Source: Pipra filicauda (lineage: Eukaryota; Chordata; Aves; Passeriformes; Pipridae). Taken from it: 64,000 nucleotides of DNA. Each line of letters starts with the position of its first letter. The first letter of the stretch is position 1. Positions 19,771-30,700 of this stretch are shown piece after piece. The notes beneath the pieces are model-generated. The model did not search any database. It was given only the letters and a program-made list of their open reading frames with translations, and was not told the DNA's origin. Where the stretch lies: positions 1-64,000 of the forward strand of contig NW_024104758.1 in the NCBI RefSeq assembly GCF_003945595.2, written 5' to 3'. A program made the position numbers and the translations under genes.

Positions 19771-21549
19771 TGCATGTAAAGCCAGGAATCCACTGTCATC
19801 TATCCCAGATGCCTCGATTATGTGTTTCCATTTTTATTTTCAGGTGTGGCTCAAATGCCATGGAAGGATTTCAGAGGCACAGGGAGGAGCTGCATCTGCC
19901 TCTCTGGTTGTCTCCGTGTTCCCATCTCCTCTTTGCCCCCTGTTCCCACTCCCTGTCCCCTCTGCCTGGGATGCAGCCCATCAGATCCAGCTGTGGGACT
20001 GCACTCCCTGGGGAATGGAAGGAGAGAGACCCACACAGCACACAGAGAGTTGGCAGGTTTAGATAAAAACAACCTTCGCTGCTGTCTGTGCACTAATGAA
20101 TCTCTTGTTTTATAAATAATAGGGAAACTCGATAACTGGGAAACGTGTTTTATAAACAACTGGGAAATGTGTTTTATAAATAACTGGGAAACGTGTTTTA
20201 TAAATAACGGAGAAACTTGTTTTATAAACCAGGGGAAACTTTCAAGCTAAAATTCCTCTTTGAAAACAACATTCTCAGGTGTCTCCCAGAGTCTCCCAGA
20301 CATCAGCAGACACTTTGCTGGGAGACAAGGGAGCTGGTTGCCTTCCCACGGCAGTGGGAGGTGACAATGTGGCACAACCTGCTCACCCTTTTCCCTCATC
20401 ACTTTTCCTCACCTTTTTTCCCCCTCCTCCTCTTTCATCCTCACCTTTTATACTCCCCAAACCACTGCTGGAGCAGAGAAGCCTCGGCTGTTCAAAGAAA
20501 ATCTGTGTCAAATGGCCACATACTCCAAACACACGAAGCAGCTCCAACCCAGCAAAGGGAAGAACTGAGCATTTCTGCCTTTGGCAAAATCTCCTGCATT
20601 TTCTGTGAGATAATATAGGCTGGGATATTTCCTGATTGACTTGCAAAGAAGATAACTCAGGCTCACCAAATAAAGAGGGATGTGTTAAAGTACCCCTGGG
20701 GTTACCCTGGACACCTGAGGCACATCAGCTGCAGGAGCCTCTCACAGCTGAAATCTCCCCCAGGTTCCCCAGCTGAAGTTGAAATGGGAGTTGAAAAGGG
20801 GGATTTCAGCAGAAGAAATGGGGGGTGTTGTGTCTGCTGGTCACCACAGGGACAAGACACACAGGATGGTGAATCCCTTCTTCCTCATTCCTGTAAGTGC
20901 CCTCTGCAAACACCCTGACTCCTCTGAGCACCCCCAGCCCCTCTGAGCACCCAGCACTGCTGCCGAGGTGAGAGGGGTGCTCAGGGCAGCTCCCTCTGCA
21001 TTCACAACCACCAGGGGCTCTGGGGCAGGAGCAGCTGCTGGCCCTGCTGAGTCTGAGCTGTGTGGTTGGTGCTGGCCAGGAGCTGAGTGTTCCTGTGGGC
21101 ATGGATAAAAATAAATATCTGTTCAGGTTCAGAACTGTGCATCAGCAACCTCCCAGGTCAGGGTGGAGTTTACATTATTCTGTGTGGTGAGTGATTTGAT
21201 ATTGCCCCTTTGGAACAGCTTTTAAAAAATTAGTTTTTTCTAAAAATGCTTCTGGAGGGTTGTTCATTTTATTAAATCCCTCTGCCAGAATAGCCAAAGG
21301 TCTGGTACTAAACAAGCCAAACAAAAGGCAAACCACTTGTTGGTAATTAGAGCAGGAGCTCTGTGTTCCTTCCTCTGCTCAGCTCAGCTCAGGGAGACGT
21401 TTCCTGAGGAGCCCTGGAGGGGCAGGAGGAATGGAGAGGGGACAGGCTCCAGGGAAGTGTGTTTGCCTGGAGACATGGGGGAGCTCTGCCAAGGGAGGGT
21501 TGCTTGAGTCTGTGGCTCTTGTGTCTATTTGTGTAAATCCTTCCCTGGT
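19771..21549. other. Single-copy DNA containing a 24-bp AT-rich array
   Basis: Includes the array at 20109-20235 and a C/T-rich stretch at 20385-20450. The rest is ordinary mixed DNA. No exon is recognised. Confidence 0.42.
20109..20235. repeat. Tandem repeat, 24-bp AT-rich unit, about 5 copies
   Basis: The unit TTTTATAAATAACTGGGAAA plus CGTG recurs with small changes (AATAATAG, AACAACTG, AATAACGG). The first and last units are degraded. Each unit carries a TTTATAAA core. Confidence 0.92.
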
Positions 21550-21660
21550 GCTGATCCCCAGAATGTGCTGAGCTGGAAGGGACCCCCAGGACCATGGAGT
21601 CCAACCCTTATCCCTGCACAGCCCCATCCCCAAGAGTCCCACCCTGTGCCTGAGAGTGCT
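21550..21660 (-). mobile_element. CR1: CR1 LINE 3' fragment, type B
   Basis: Reads CCCAGAATGTGCTGAGCTGG and AAGGGACCCCCAGGACCATG, then GTCCAACCCTTATCCCTGCA. This is the reverse complement of a type B end, about 110 bp. Confidence 0.83.
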
Positions 21661-22285
21661 GAGGTGCCAGCAAGGTACAGCAGATAACTTACTGCTCTAC
21701 TGCCTTTATTTAAATTAAACCTTAGGAATTCAGGTCTATTTTGACGAGGCAGCTGTTTGCATTTTCCTGGTTACCTTCACAGGACAGTTGAGGGAATGGG
21801 AATGATCTGTCCCTGTTTCCTTGGAAAACACGGCTCGTGCAACTGCACATCAAACCTCCCCAGACTTGCAGCAGAACAACAAACAATTTGTTTGCAGAGC
21901 AAGGCTTCCTGGCTGATTGTTGTAATTGAGGATGCAGCAGAAAGGCACCGAGCTTTTGCCAATTTATGCAGCTCCTGCAATTTTCTCCCGTGAGCTGAGT
22001 GCCAGCACAGAGCCCTGGCACCTCCACTGCCCACCCCTGAACCTTCCCTGGAAGCGGGAAAGCAATCACTGTGTGTTGGGAGCAGGGGGAGGAAGGTTTG
22101 TTTGCTGTTCAGGATGTTTCAGGCAGCAGCTCAGCAGGGAGGGTGGGAATGACTCGTTTCCCCTCCTATTTCTGAACAGACCAAACGCAGAGTCCCGAAT
22201 GCACCTGCAATTCCTAAATCTCCACTGTCACTGGGAAAGCCCTCAGTTCCTCTGCCACGGCTGGGCAGCAGAAGGAAGGTGGAAA
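21661..22285. other. Single-copy DNA, nothing recognised
   Basis: Mixed composition with no repeat or exon signal. Confidence 0.4.
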
Positions 22286-22427
22286 TGGGCCTCTTGGAAG
22301 AGGTTCCAGGAAGGCCTGGCCGTGGCACTCAGTGCTCTGGGCTGGGGGACAAGGTGGGCATCGGGCACAGGGGGATCCATGGGCTGGGAGGGCTTTTCCA
22401 GCCTCAGGGATTCTGGGATTCTGCATT
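22286..22427 (+). mobile_element. CR1: CR1 LINE 3' fragment, type C
   Basis: Has AGGAAGGCCTGGCCGTGGCA, CTCAGTGCTCTGGGCTGGGG, and the end GGGCTTTTCCAGCCTCAGGG with two octamer-like ATTCTGGG/ATTCTGCA units. It is nearly identical to the end of 40104-40594. Confidence 0.93.
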
Positions 22428-22574
22428 AGGCACTAAGGGAGGATGATCCAGGCTCTCCACAGTGAACTGGAGTGGTTTGCTCATCGAGGTTGTTAAATAA
22501 TTCAGGCAGATTTATTCCATTTTGGTGGTTTCCTTATCTTTCCTTGATTTCTCGCCTTCCTGCCTCGGGAATGA

Positions 22575-22822
22575 CAGGAGCTGTGCCAGGGCAGGGTCAG
22601 GTTGGATCTCAGGACAAGGTTCTTCACCCAGAGGCTGGTTGGGCACTGCCCAGGCTCCCCAGGGCAGTGGGCACGGCCCCAAGGCTGCCAGAGCTCCAGG
22701 AGGGTTTGGATGATCCTCTGGGGCACAGGGGGGGACTCTTGGGGATGTGCAGGGTCAGGAGTTGGACTCCATGACCCTGGTGGGTCCCTTCCAACTCAGC
22801 ATATCCTGGGATTCTGTGACCC
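22575..22822 (+). mobile_element. CR1: CR1 LINE 3' fragment, type B
   Basis: Runs from AGGAGCTGTGCCAGGGCAGG through the GTGGGCACGGCCCCAAGGCT block to GGTCCCTTCCAACTCAGCAT and GGGATTCTGTGACC. It lies 148 bp after a type C copy on the same strand. Confidence 0.93.
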
Positions 22823-23171
22823 TGGAGCCCCCCACCAGAGGGATGAAATGTCTGCCCCCCCAAACATGGTCCTGTATCCCCCCCAGCCACCCTCATGTCC
22901 TCCAGGGGTGCCCAGCTCTGCTGCTCCTGATTCCTGTGGGCTGGGTGGATTCCAGAGCTGCTCTCACTGAGGGCAGGGGGTCTTGGTGGAGAAACAGCAG
23001 CTCCAGGAGCTGGGCCAGGGCCAGGGTACAGGGATTGCTGCACAAGCTGGGAAAAAGGGGCTCCTGAACCCTGGGACTCTAAATCCAGGAACTGGCTGTG
23101 GTACTTAAACAAAGCCATTCATGCAGCCTTTCTACTCATGTGTCAGGGAAAGCTTTTATTTAAGATAAAAA
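22823..23171. other. Single-copy DNA between two CR1s
   Basis: About 350 bp of mixed sequence with C-runs at 22855-22885. Nothing is recognised. Confidence 0.4.
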
Positions 23172-23440
23172 AGTCACAGAATAGTTTGGGTTGGGAAGTA
23201 CTTTAAAGCTCATCTTGTTCCACCCCCTGCCATGGGCAGGGACACCTTCCACTGTCCCAGGTTGCTCCAAGCCCCATCCAACCTGGCCTTGGACACTTCC
23301 AGGGATCCAGGGGCAGCCACAGCTGCTCTGGGCAGCCTGTGCCAGGGCCTCCCCACCCTCCCAGGGAAGATTTTCTTCCTAATTTCTAATCTAACCCTGC
23401 CTTTCTTTGCTGTGTTCCCATGGGCAAGACTGAAAGCTGT
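23172..23440 (-). mobile_element. CR1: CR1 LINE 3' fragment, type A variant
   Basis: Left end CACAGAATAGTTTGGGTTGG. It differs from the main type A group by TTTAAAGCTCATCTTGTTCC and by CAGCTGCTCTGGGCAGCCTG, so it is probably an older sister subfamily. Confidence 0.92.
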
Positions 23441-24704
23441 ACCTGGCACCCTGCCCCCTTTAACTCACAGACATAAATCCTCCTCTTTAAGCCACTCCTG
23501 AAGGCAGCCAAGTGTCATTTTGCAGGTGGAAAAGCTTCTCTCCATATTTGTTAAATAGTTTTCCGGGGTGTTTATCTGCAGCATTAGAATGAGTAATTAA
23601 ACCACGGAGGAGATCCTACCTGCTGGGCCCCCGAGGGAACTGTCTCAGGATTCAATCCTGCTGGCAAAGTCTGCAGCTGCTGCTGCTTGTTGGGGCTGTG
23701 GGATGGACCCAGGACACCTGGAGCCAAGGGGAGGTGTCCCAAAGGCCCCTGGAAGCAAAGGGAGGTGTCACAAACCCTGGAGCCCAGAGCTCTGGCTCTC
23801 TCCACTGCTCAGAGCCTGCCAGGGATGGAGGGGGGGGAGGAAGGGAATCCCCAGCTCCATGGGGTGAGCTGGCAGCAAAGGGGCCACCCAGGGGAGGGAC
23901 CCCGGTGACATTTGTGGGGTGGCAGCAGTGCTGGAGTGCTCGGGGTGCTCTGCTCAGGCACCACAGCCGAGCCCCCAGCCCTGAGCCCACACCCTGCCAG
24001 GGCTGCTCAGCCCTGGGGAGGAGCAGGGAGGGGGGCTGCCTGCCTGGGAACCTGGGGAACGATTTCCAAAGGGAAAAAAACCCAAACCAAACCAAACTGA
24101 GAAATCACATTGAGGATTTGGAGTTGGAAAGTCAAAACTGCCTTTTCCCTGTCCTTTGTCCCGGCTGTGGAGCAGGAACAGAGAACCCCTGCCAGCCCTG
24201 CCAGGAGATCCTCACACGGGGTAAAGTGCTCCTCAGCAGTTTTGCAGCAGTATCAGCCCCAAACAGACTGTTCAATGCACAGCAGGGATGCTTCTGAATG
24301 CATTTTGGACTTGAAAAGATGACTAGTTGTCGTTTCTGCAGCAAAAGGCTTGAGCTCCTCAAAAAATAAACTGCTGTTATGTAAGATATTTTATTAACAG
24401 CACTTCAAAGGGTTTGGCAAGTAATAAACTACGTGTCACTGTGTTGCCACAAAGTAGTTTATGTGCTAAAAGCTCACAGATGGCTTTAACTGTGCTCAGA
24501 GTTTTATTTTTTGTAGCCTCTGTCCTGAGTGCCCGGTGCCTGTTCCCCCTGTGCCCAGGGCTGGATGTTCCTGCTCTGCTGCTGGAAGCAGCTGTTCAGG
24601 AGGAGGTTGGAGCCATCCGGGTGGGATCTGGCTCAGGGGGGAGGACATGGCCTGTAAGAGACCTATTAAAGCCTTATTTAGGAGTTTATTAATCTTGGAT
24701 CTTA
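23441..24704. other. Single-copy DNA with a hairpin-bearing AT-rich block
   Basis: GC-rich at 23680-24050. AT-rich at 24360-24520, where a 9-bp stem hairpin lies at 24424-24462. No exon is recognised in the frames crossing 23650-24300. Confidence 0.42.
24424..24462. other. Inverted repeat, 9-bp perfect stem, 21-nt loop
   Basis: ATAAACTAC at 24424-24432 is the exact reverse complement of GTAGTTTAT at 24454-24462. GTG/CAC just inside could extend the stem with a 3-base bulge. It lies in AT-rich single-copy DNA. It could be a structured transcript element, or chance. Confidence 0.6.
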
Positions 24705-24930
24705 TAGAACCATATAGAATTCCAGAGTGGTTTGGGTTGGGAAGGGACCTCAAAGCCCATCCAGCCCCACCCCTGCCATGGGCAGGGACACCTTCCACCA
24801 GCCCAGGTTGCTCCAGCCTGGCCTTGGACACTTCCAGGGATCCAGGGGCAGCCACAGCTTCTCTGGGAATTCTATTCCAGCCTCTTCCCACCCTCCCAGC
24901 CAGGAATTCCCTCCCAATATCTTGTAAATC
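24705..24930 (-). mobile_element. CR1: CR1 LINE 3' fragment, type A
   Basis: Starts at ACCATATAGAATTCCAGAGT and has GGTTTGGGTTGGGAAGGGAC. It carries the GGGAATTCTATTCCAGCCTC variant shared with 4828 and 11427. It ends near CCCTCCCAATATCTTG. Confidence 0.93.
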
Positions 24931-26177
24931 TTAGAGATCTTATTAAAAACTTATTGCTTTACTAAAGCATTTTCAGGCAGTGGTGGTTTTAGGAGATGTT
25001 TTGGTGGCTGTTGGAAAGGGGCCAGGGTGGTGTCCCTGCCACTGCTGTTTTCTTGTGTGACAAAATTTATTCCTGACACACCTGGGGACTGGACTTGGCT
25101 CCACAAAGCCTGTGGCTTGTGCAGGTGTGGGGGGAGGTGGAGGTTTCTTTCATAGATAAGCAGACAAATATATCACTTTCCCACCTCCATGGTTCTTGAG
25201 CGTTTTCTTGCTTGGCTGGGCTATAACTCACTGTAATCATGAGCATGCTCAATTATAAGATAATAAATACCCATTTACCTCCTAGTTGGGAAGATGCAAA
25301 CATGGCTTGCAGGCAGAGAGCAGTGATTCCCCTGAAGTCTGGTGGAGGAGCTGCTGGAGACACAGCCCCTGCTGCTCCCCAGCCCCAGGGACAGACCTCT
25401 CTTCCCCCAAGCTCCAGTTCCTTATCGCAAAAACAACAAAAATGCTGAAAGCTTAGTAGAGACAGATATTTTCAAATATCCCTCTAATATTTCTGACCCC
25501 AAATTCCCTGGGCTGGGATGTGTGGAGGTGTCCCTGCCCCCTCCCTGCTGGCAGTGCCCATTTTTCCTCACTGTAGCCCAGTCCAGCTGCAGCCTGGTCT
25601 CAGTAAGTGGCAGAATGCTGGAGGGAACAGGGAGCTGAGTGTCTCTGGCATTTAGAATAATGCCTTTTCTCACCCTGCCTGGTTTCAGTGTGGTTCAGAC
25701 ACTCCTGTCTGGGAGCTGTGATAGATCCTGCCTGTGCTGTGCGAGTGCTGCACGGTCTGTGCTGCCCTGAGAGCAGCTTGGAGCTGTTCATGCCTCCAAA
25801 TAAAATATGGGCATGTTTAAATCCTCCCCTTTATGTTTGGTGCAGCAGTTATTAGTGAGAGCAATGTATTTTTTGGCAGCCTTCACTATTACTTTGCGAC
25901 TATTTGTGTTTAACTAACGGCCCTTCTCTTGCCCCCAAAATTCCTGTGATGTTCTGAGGCTCCCCCAGTCCTCCAGGCAGCAGTTTGCTGTACCAGCACG
26001 GCCTCATTAGGTTGATGCATGTGCACATACATACTAATAAGGCTGTCACATGGAGAAGGAGACTTGATTTTGTTCTTCCTCGGGTTTGCCACTTGAAACA
26101 AGACCAATTGCCAATGGCAGGTGGTGCCTTTCAGGGGGAGGAGAGGAGGGAAGGGGGCCAGGGGTTTATTTCTCCAT
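24931..26177. other. Single-copy DNA, nothing recognised
   Basis: AT-rich at 24925-24975 and 25790-25920, otherwise mixed. No exon, tandem repeat or known transposon is seen. Confidence 0.4.
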
Positions 26178-26250
26178 GGGATATGCAGAGTTGGAAGGGC
26201 CCCACGAGGATCCAGCCCTTAGCCCTGCACAGGCCCATCCCCAGGAAGGT
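26178..26250 (-). mobile_element. CR1: CR1 LINE 3' fragment, type B, short
   Basis: ATGCAGAGTTGGAAGGGCCC, then ACGAGGATCCAGCCCTTAGC and CCTGCACAGGCCCATCCCCA. It resembles the copy at 21550-21660 and is about 70 bp long. Confidence 0.7.
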
Positions 26251-26672
26251 GCTGGTTGGCAGGAGCAGGGCTTGTCCTTTGGCTCCTGGAGTGGTTCAAC
26301 CCCATCTACCAACCACAGCCAGTCTCTCTCTGCCCCCGTGGGACGGGGGGAGGTTTGGGAGGGGAGAAGTGAGGGAGCTCGTGGGTTGAGCAGACAGTTT
26401 GGTAGGAGAAGCAAACCAAGGAATGCACTCCCCACCTCCCCCGGTGCTCAGCCATCCCCAGGACAGCACATGTGACAACGGCTTGGGAAGGAAACACTGT
26501 CCCTGAACATCCCACCCTCCCTCCTTGCCCAGCTCTGTGTGCTGAGGGACACGGGAGTGCTCTGGGACATCCCCTGGGGCAGTTGGGGTCAGCTGTCCTG
26601 GCTGTGTCCCCCCAGATCCTTGTGCTGAGGAGCAGAGCAGCCCCTGGTGCTGTGCCAGCCCTGCCCGGCGGG
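26251..26672. other. Single-copy GC-rich DNA before the 14-bp module array
   Basis: Mixed to GC-rich sequence with G-runs at 26341-26360. Minus-strand frames reading through the array continue here but show no domain. Confidence 0.4.
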
Positions 26673-27148
26673 CACTGACACGTCCCTGTGGGACCAACCC
26701 GACTGACACGTCCCTGTGGGATCAACCCTGTGGGATCAGCCCAACTGACACATCCCTGTGGGATCAACCCGACTGACACATCCCTGTGGGACCAACCCGA
26801 CTGACACGTCCCTGTGGGACCAACCCGACTGACACATCCCTGTGGGACCAACCCGACTGACACGTCCCTGTGGGACCAACCCGACTGACACGTCCCTGTG
26901 GGACCAACCCGACTGACACGTCCCTGTGGGATCAACCCGACTGACACATCCCTGTGGGACCAACCCGACTGACACATCCCTGTGGGACCAACCCTGTGGG
27001 ATCAGCCCAACTGACACATCCCTGTGGGACCAACCCGACTGACACATCCCTGTGGGACCAACCCGACTGACACATCCCTGTGGGATCAACCCTGTGGGAT
27101 CAGCCCAACTGACACATCCCTGTGGGACCAACCCTGTGGGACCAACCC
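26673..27148. repeat. Minisatellite of 14-bp modules (28- and 42-bp units), about 34 modules
   Basis: Two module kinds alternate: GACTGACACRTCCC and TGTGGGACCAACCC, giving a 28-bp period. At 26715, 26981 and 27079 a TGTGGG module is doubled, the second copy reading TGTGGGATCAGCCC and the next module starting AACTG, so those units are 42 bp. The array ends with two TGTGGGACCAACCC modules. Several modules differ only as CACGTC versus CACATC, the change expected from CpG decay. Confidence 0.96.
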
Positions 27149-28037
27149 TGCTTCCAGCACCGATCCCAAACAGCCCCACACCAGCTACAGGGAAGAAAAC
27201 AATCCCACCCCAGCACCCCCCGGATCCCTTTGCTCTGCTAACCCCCCGTGCCTCAGGTAGCACTTCCAAACCCGTAATTACCTGCAGGTCCATAATTTCC
27301 GTGTGTGGGCAGAGGAGCTGCTCAGCTCAGCGAGCACTAAAAATAGAGCTGCAGAACCCCCTGCCAGCTCCTGAGCTCCCTCACATTAAATGTTTAATTA
27401 ACAAATTTTTACTGCATTACTTATGGCTGTTTATCCAGTCCATTGCTGTGTTTTGTGAATGATTCTGAGACGTGTGCGCTTGTTTTGTCATGTTTGTCAT
27501 AAACCTTAAATTAGATTTTTTTGTAGAGCGGGCAACATCAATGACTTTATTTTTTTGTAATGGGCTCTGGGAAAGGTTTTTCTTTCTTTCTCATTATAAT
27601 GGAGCCATCCATTTCTTTTGAGACATTGGCTATATAAATCTAAAAGCTCTCAAAATGCCTCATTTCAGCTTTAATAGTCAGGCTGATTTTTTTTTTTGTT
27701 GTTGTTTATAAAACACAAGTGATGCAGAATTGAGATTACAGTGAGTGAGTGTGAGCGGTGCCACAAACCCCTCGCTGCCCACTGGGAGCTGGTGCAGGCA
27801 CTGCTGGGAATGTGCCACCAGCTGGGATGGGGGCACCCAATCCCTCTCTTTTTTCCCTTGTCCCCCCACCAGGACACGGACATTGGCTGGAAGCAGCGCT
27901 GGCTCAGACACCATTTCTTTGCTGCTTTTGGAAGGCAGGGTTGTGCTTTCGGGTGTCAGCACAGTGAAAAGAGGAGCTGAGGAGAGAGAAAGCTGCACTT
28001 TGAATCCGTTTGGGTGGGATTTAGATATATATCTGTG
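27149..28037. other. Single-copy AT-rich block, possible conserved element
   Basis: The region 27255-27735 is AT-rich, free of repeats apart from short T-runs, and keeps a few CpGs. It has TAATTA and TTAATTAA-like words that homeodomain proteins often bind. That makes it a fair candidate for a conserved enhancer, but only by texture. Segment 27740-28037 is GC-richer and ordinary. Confidence 0.38.
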
Positions 28038-28168
28038 CCCGAGCCAGGCTGGACGGGGCTTGGAGCAACCTGGGCTGGTGGAAGGTGTCCCTGCCCGTGG
28101 CAAGGGTGGGATGAGATGGGTTTTAAAGTCCCTTCCCACCCAAACCTTTCCATGATTCCATGACTCTC
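28038..28168 (+). mobile_element. CR1: CR1 LINE 3' fragment, type A
   Basis: From GAGCCAGGCTGGACGGGGCT to CCATGATTCCATGACTCT, with the subfamily variant GATGAGATGGGTTTTAAAGT. It keeps the octamer-like end. Confidence 0.92.
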
Positions 28169-30565
28169 CCGGTGCCTGTTCCATATTTTTCCCTCCTCTC
28201 TGAGTCCCTCCCCCAGCCAGCCCGGAGTGCCCAGCGATCCTTGCCCAGCTGCTCCTGCCGTGGTGGCCCCGGGGCCGTCCCAGGGCACTGCTGTGTCACA
28301 CCGGGGCCCCGCACGGGTCCAGCACAGCCTCTGCCTTCTGCCGAGCTCCCCACAGCCCCCGGCTCCCGAGGTGCTGCCGACTGCTCTTTGCTCCGCTCCA
28401 CCTGCCCTCCTCACCCTGGTGCAGCAGAGCCCGCAGCGGCGGGGACCGGGAGGGCAGGGCAGGGATGTCCCCTCTGCCCCCGGGGTGGGTGGGTGGGCAG
28501 GGAAGGGCTGAGCTGGAGGGAGCTCAGAGGGAAACACGTCGAGCTCATTAAACACCGCGCTGAAGGATAAACCTGGCTCTCTAATTTAAATTTCAGTCCT
28601 GGTGTAATTAAGTAATATAAATTACCACACTTGGAAATTTCCATCTTCAAAGCCCTCTGCAGAGAAAACCATTTTTTTTTAATGGTGGCATCCTCGTGAG
28701 GGAAACGGCTTTGTTTTGTGGGGAAACTGCAGAGGCAACGGGCCACATACTGCCCTCCTGCAGGGGGATGAGGGATGTGGGGGGCTCAGGCACCCCGGGG
28801 ATGGGGCAGGGGAGTTCCAGGGGCAGAGCCCTGAGAAAAATGAATTGGCTGGGCAAGGTTATGGCCTGAAGGAGTCCTGTCAGTGCAGGGGCTCCCAGCT
28901 CTGGTGGCACTCAGGCTGTGCAGGTGTTGATGTCAAAGATGTTTTCCTGTTATTTCACCTGTTTTCTTGCTGCACTCTAAATACACTTGGATCTAAACTC
29001 ACACACTGTTCCAATGTGTGGCAGGCACTGGGGTTGTGTTACAGATACATTTAGTGATAGGGTTGATTCCTGCAATCTAAAAACCATTCATCCATCATGG
29101 TTCCAAGGGGGTGAGCTGTACCCCTCTTTCTCTGTGCAGAGGATACTGATTCATTTTCTTTGGACTTGCTCCAACTGCTTTGAATCCCTGTGGTATAAAC
29201 AGAAAATCTTCCTTATCCTCTTCCCCATTGTGCAGCATTTCCTGAAGGAGGTGGTTACCGGGGGCTGGGGGTAAGAAACCACCTCGTGGATCCCTGACCA
29301 TACCCTGGTGCTGTAATCTGGGGGGCTTTCTGCTCCTCCAGCTGCTCCAGGGGCCAGCAAAGCCCTGGAATCAGAAACCCATGGGCACAGGTTGATGTCT
29401 GAGGACGGGTTCTCTAGAGCAGCACCCCGGGGTGGTCATGGCACAAACCACGAGCTGCTGCACCAGTCACAGGCTGCATTTTTATTCATTTTGTAGAAGT
29501 AATTGCATGTTTTAATGAGTTGTCTGATGATTAAAGGATGAACTTGGCACTGGGGCTCCTGCTGTGACTCCTGGGCACCCCGTGGGACTCTGGCTGAGCT
29601 GCAGCCCTGGACTGGTGCATGTGAGCTGAGGAGCTGATCCCTATCAGCCTCCCAGGGCTGGGGAGGATAATTAACATCTCCAAGCTTTATTTTTTTTAAA
29701 CTCTTCAGATGAAAGACAGTGGAAGAAAGGGATCAGCTCCTTCCCCCAGTGCTTTTTCCCTGGAGCACCCCAGAGTGTTCATCCCATGACAGGGACAGTG
29801 AACTTGGGAGAAACCACCTTGTCCACCTCACGTCCAGCTGGCAGGAGCAGGGATGCCCCATCCTGCTGATGGTTTCCAGAGCTGCCAGGCTGCATCCTCA
29901 GGGAATGACAGCCTGGCTGTGCTGGGGAGCACAGCTCATTGTCACTGAGGATGCAGCGGGAGGGAACGGGGGCCTGAGACAGGCAAATAAACTGCTTTTC
30001 AACAGCAAAGAGAACCAACATGAAATTCAGGCTTGGATTGCTTCACTGTTGTGCGCCTCTGACAGGTGAACAGCACCTCTAATTCCAAGTACACCCTTCC
30101 CTGGGCTCTCCATGTCAGTGCTGGTGCTGTTCTGCTTTGCTCAGCGAGGGCCTCTCGGAGCTTGTCAGCTGGAGAAGTTCATTTCCAACGATAACACTTC
30201 TTTCCTGGGAGCTGGAATGGGTTTTATTCATAGGCTTGCTTCAGTAAAAGGCTTACAGATTTCTATTTAAATGCTCCCAGCCTGGCTCCCTGGGCTTATT
30301 TTGGTTTCTGTACACATGTATTCTGAGATAACACGGAGGAGTTCAGCGGGTTCCATTAGAAGGGAAGGGAAGGAGCCTCGGAGAGGCACAATCTGCACTC
30401 AAAGTGATGAACTCTGAGCACAGTCAGCTTGTTCCCTCCTCAGTCATTTATTTGTTTGCTGTGTTCAGGCCAGTGGGGGGGTGCTGGGCTCTCTTCCCTG
30501 CTCAGTGCAGAGGAAAAGGCTCAATCAGAGTGGGGGAGTCGTGGGGTCACCGAGGAGGGGCTGCC
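28169..30565. other. Long single-copy stretch with a CpG-richer segment
   Basis: Segment 28205-28510 is about 70% G+C with roughly 18 CpGs. That is denser than its surroundings, though by my count it falls short of a formal CpG island. AT-rich DNA follows at 28550-28690. No first exon, splice pattern or domain is recognisable. The remaining 2 kb is mixed DNA without repeats that I know. Confidence 0.42.
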
Positions 30566-30700
30566 CCATCCCTGGAAGTGTCCAAGGCCAGGCTGGAGCA
30601 ACCTGGTCCAGTGGAAGGTGTCCCTGTCATGGCAGGGGGTTGGAATGGGCTGTTTTCCAAGGTCCCTTCCAGCCCAATCCATTCTGGGATTCTATGGAGA
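30566..30700 (+). mobile_element. CR1: CR1 LINE 3' fragment, type A variant
   Basis: CCCTGGAAGTGTCCAAGGCC to CCATTCTGGGATTCTATGG. The end reads GGTCCCTTCCAGCCCAATCC, which sets it slightly apart from the main type A group. Confidence 0.92.

Noticed and set aside
26306..27293. Two overlapping minus-strand frames (223 and 185 codons) with a 28-residue period.
   Set aside because: They come from the 14-bp module array. A 28-bp unit reads through three frames in turn, so the same DNA gives both frames.
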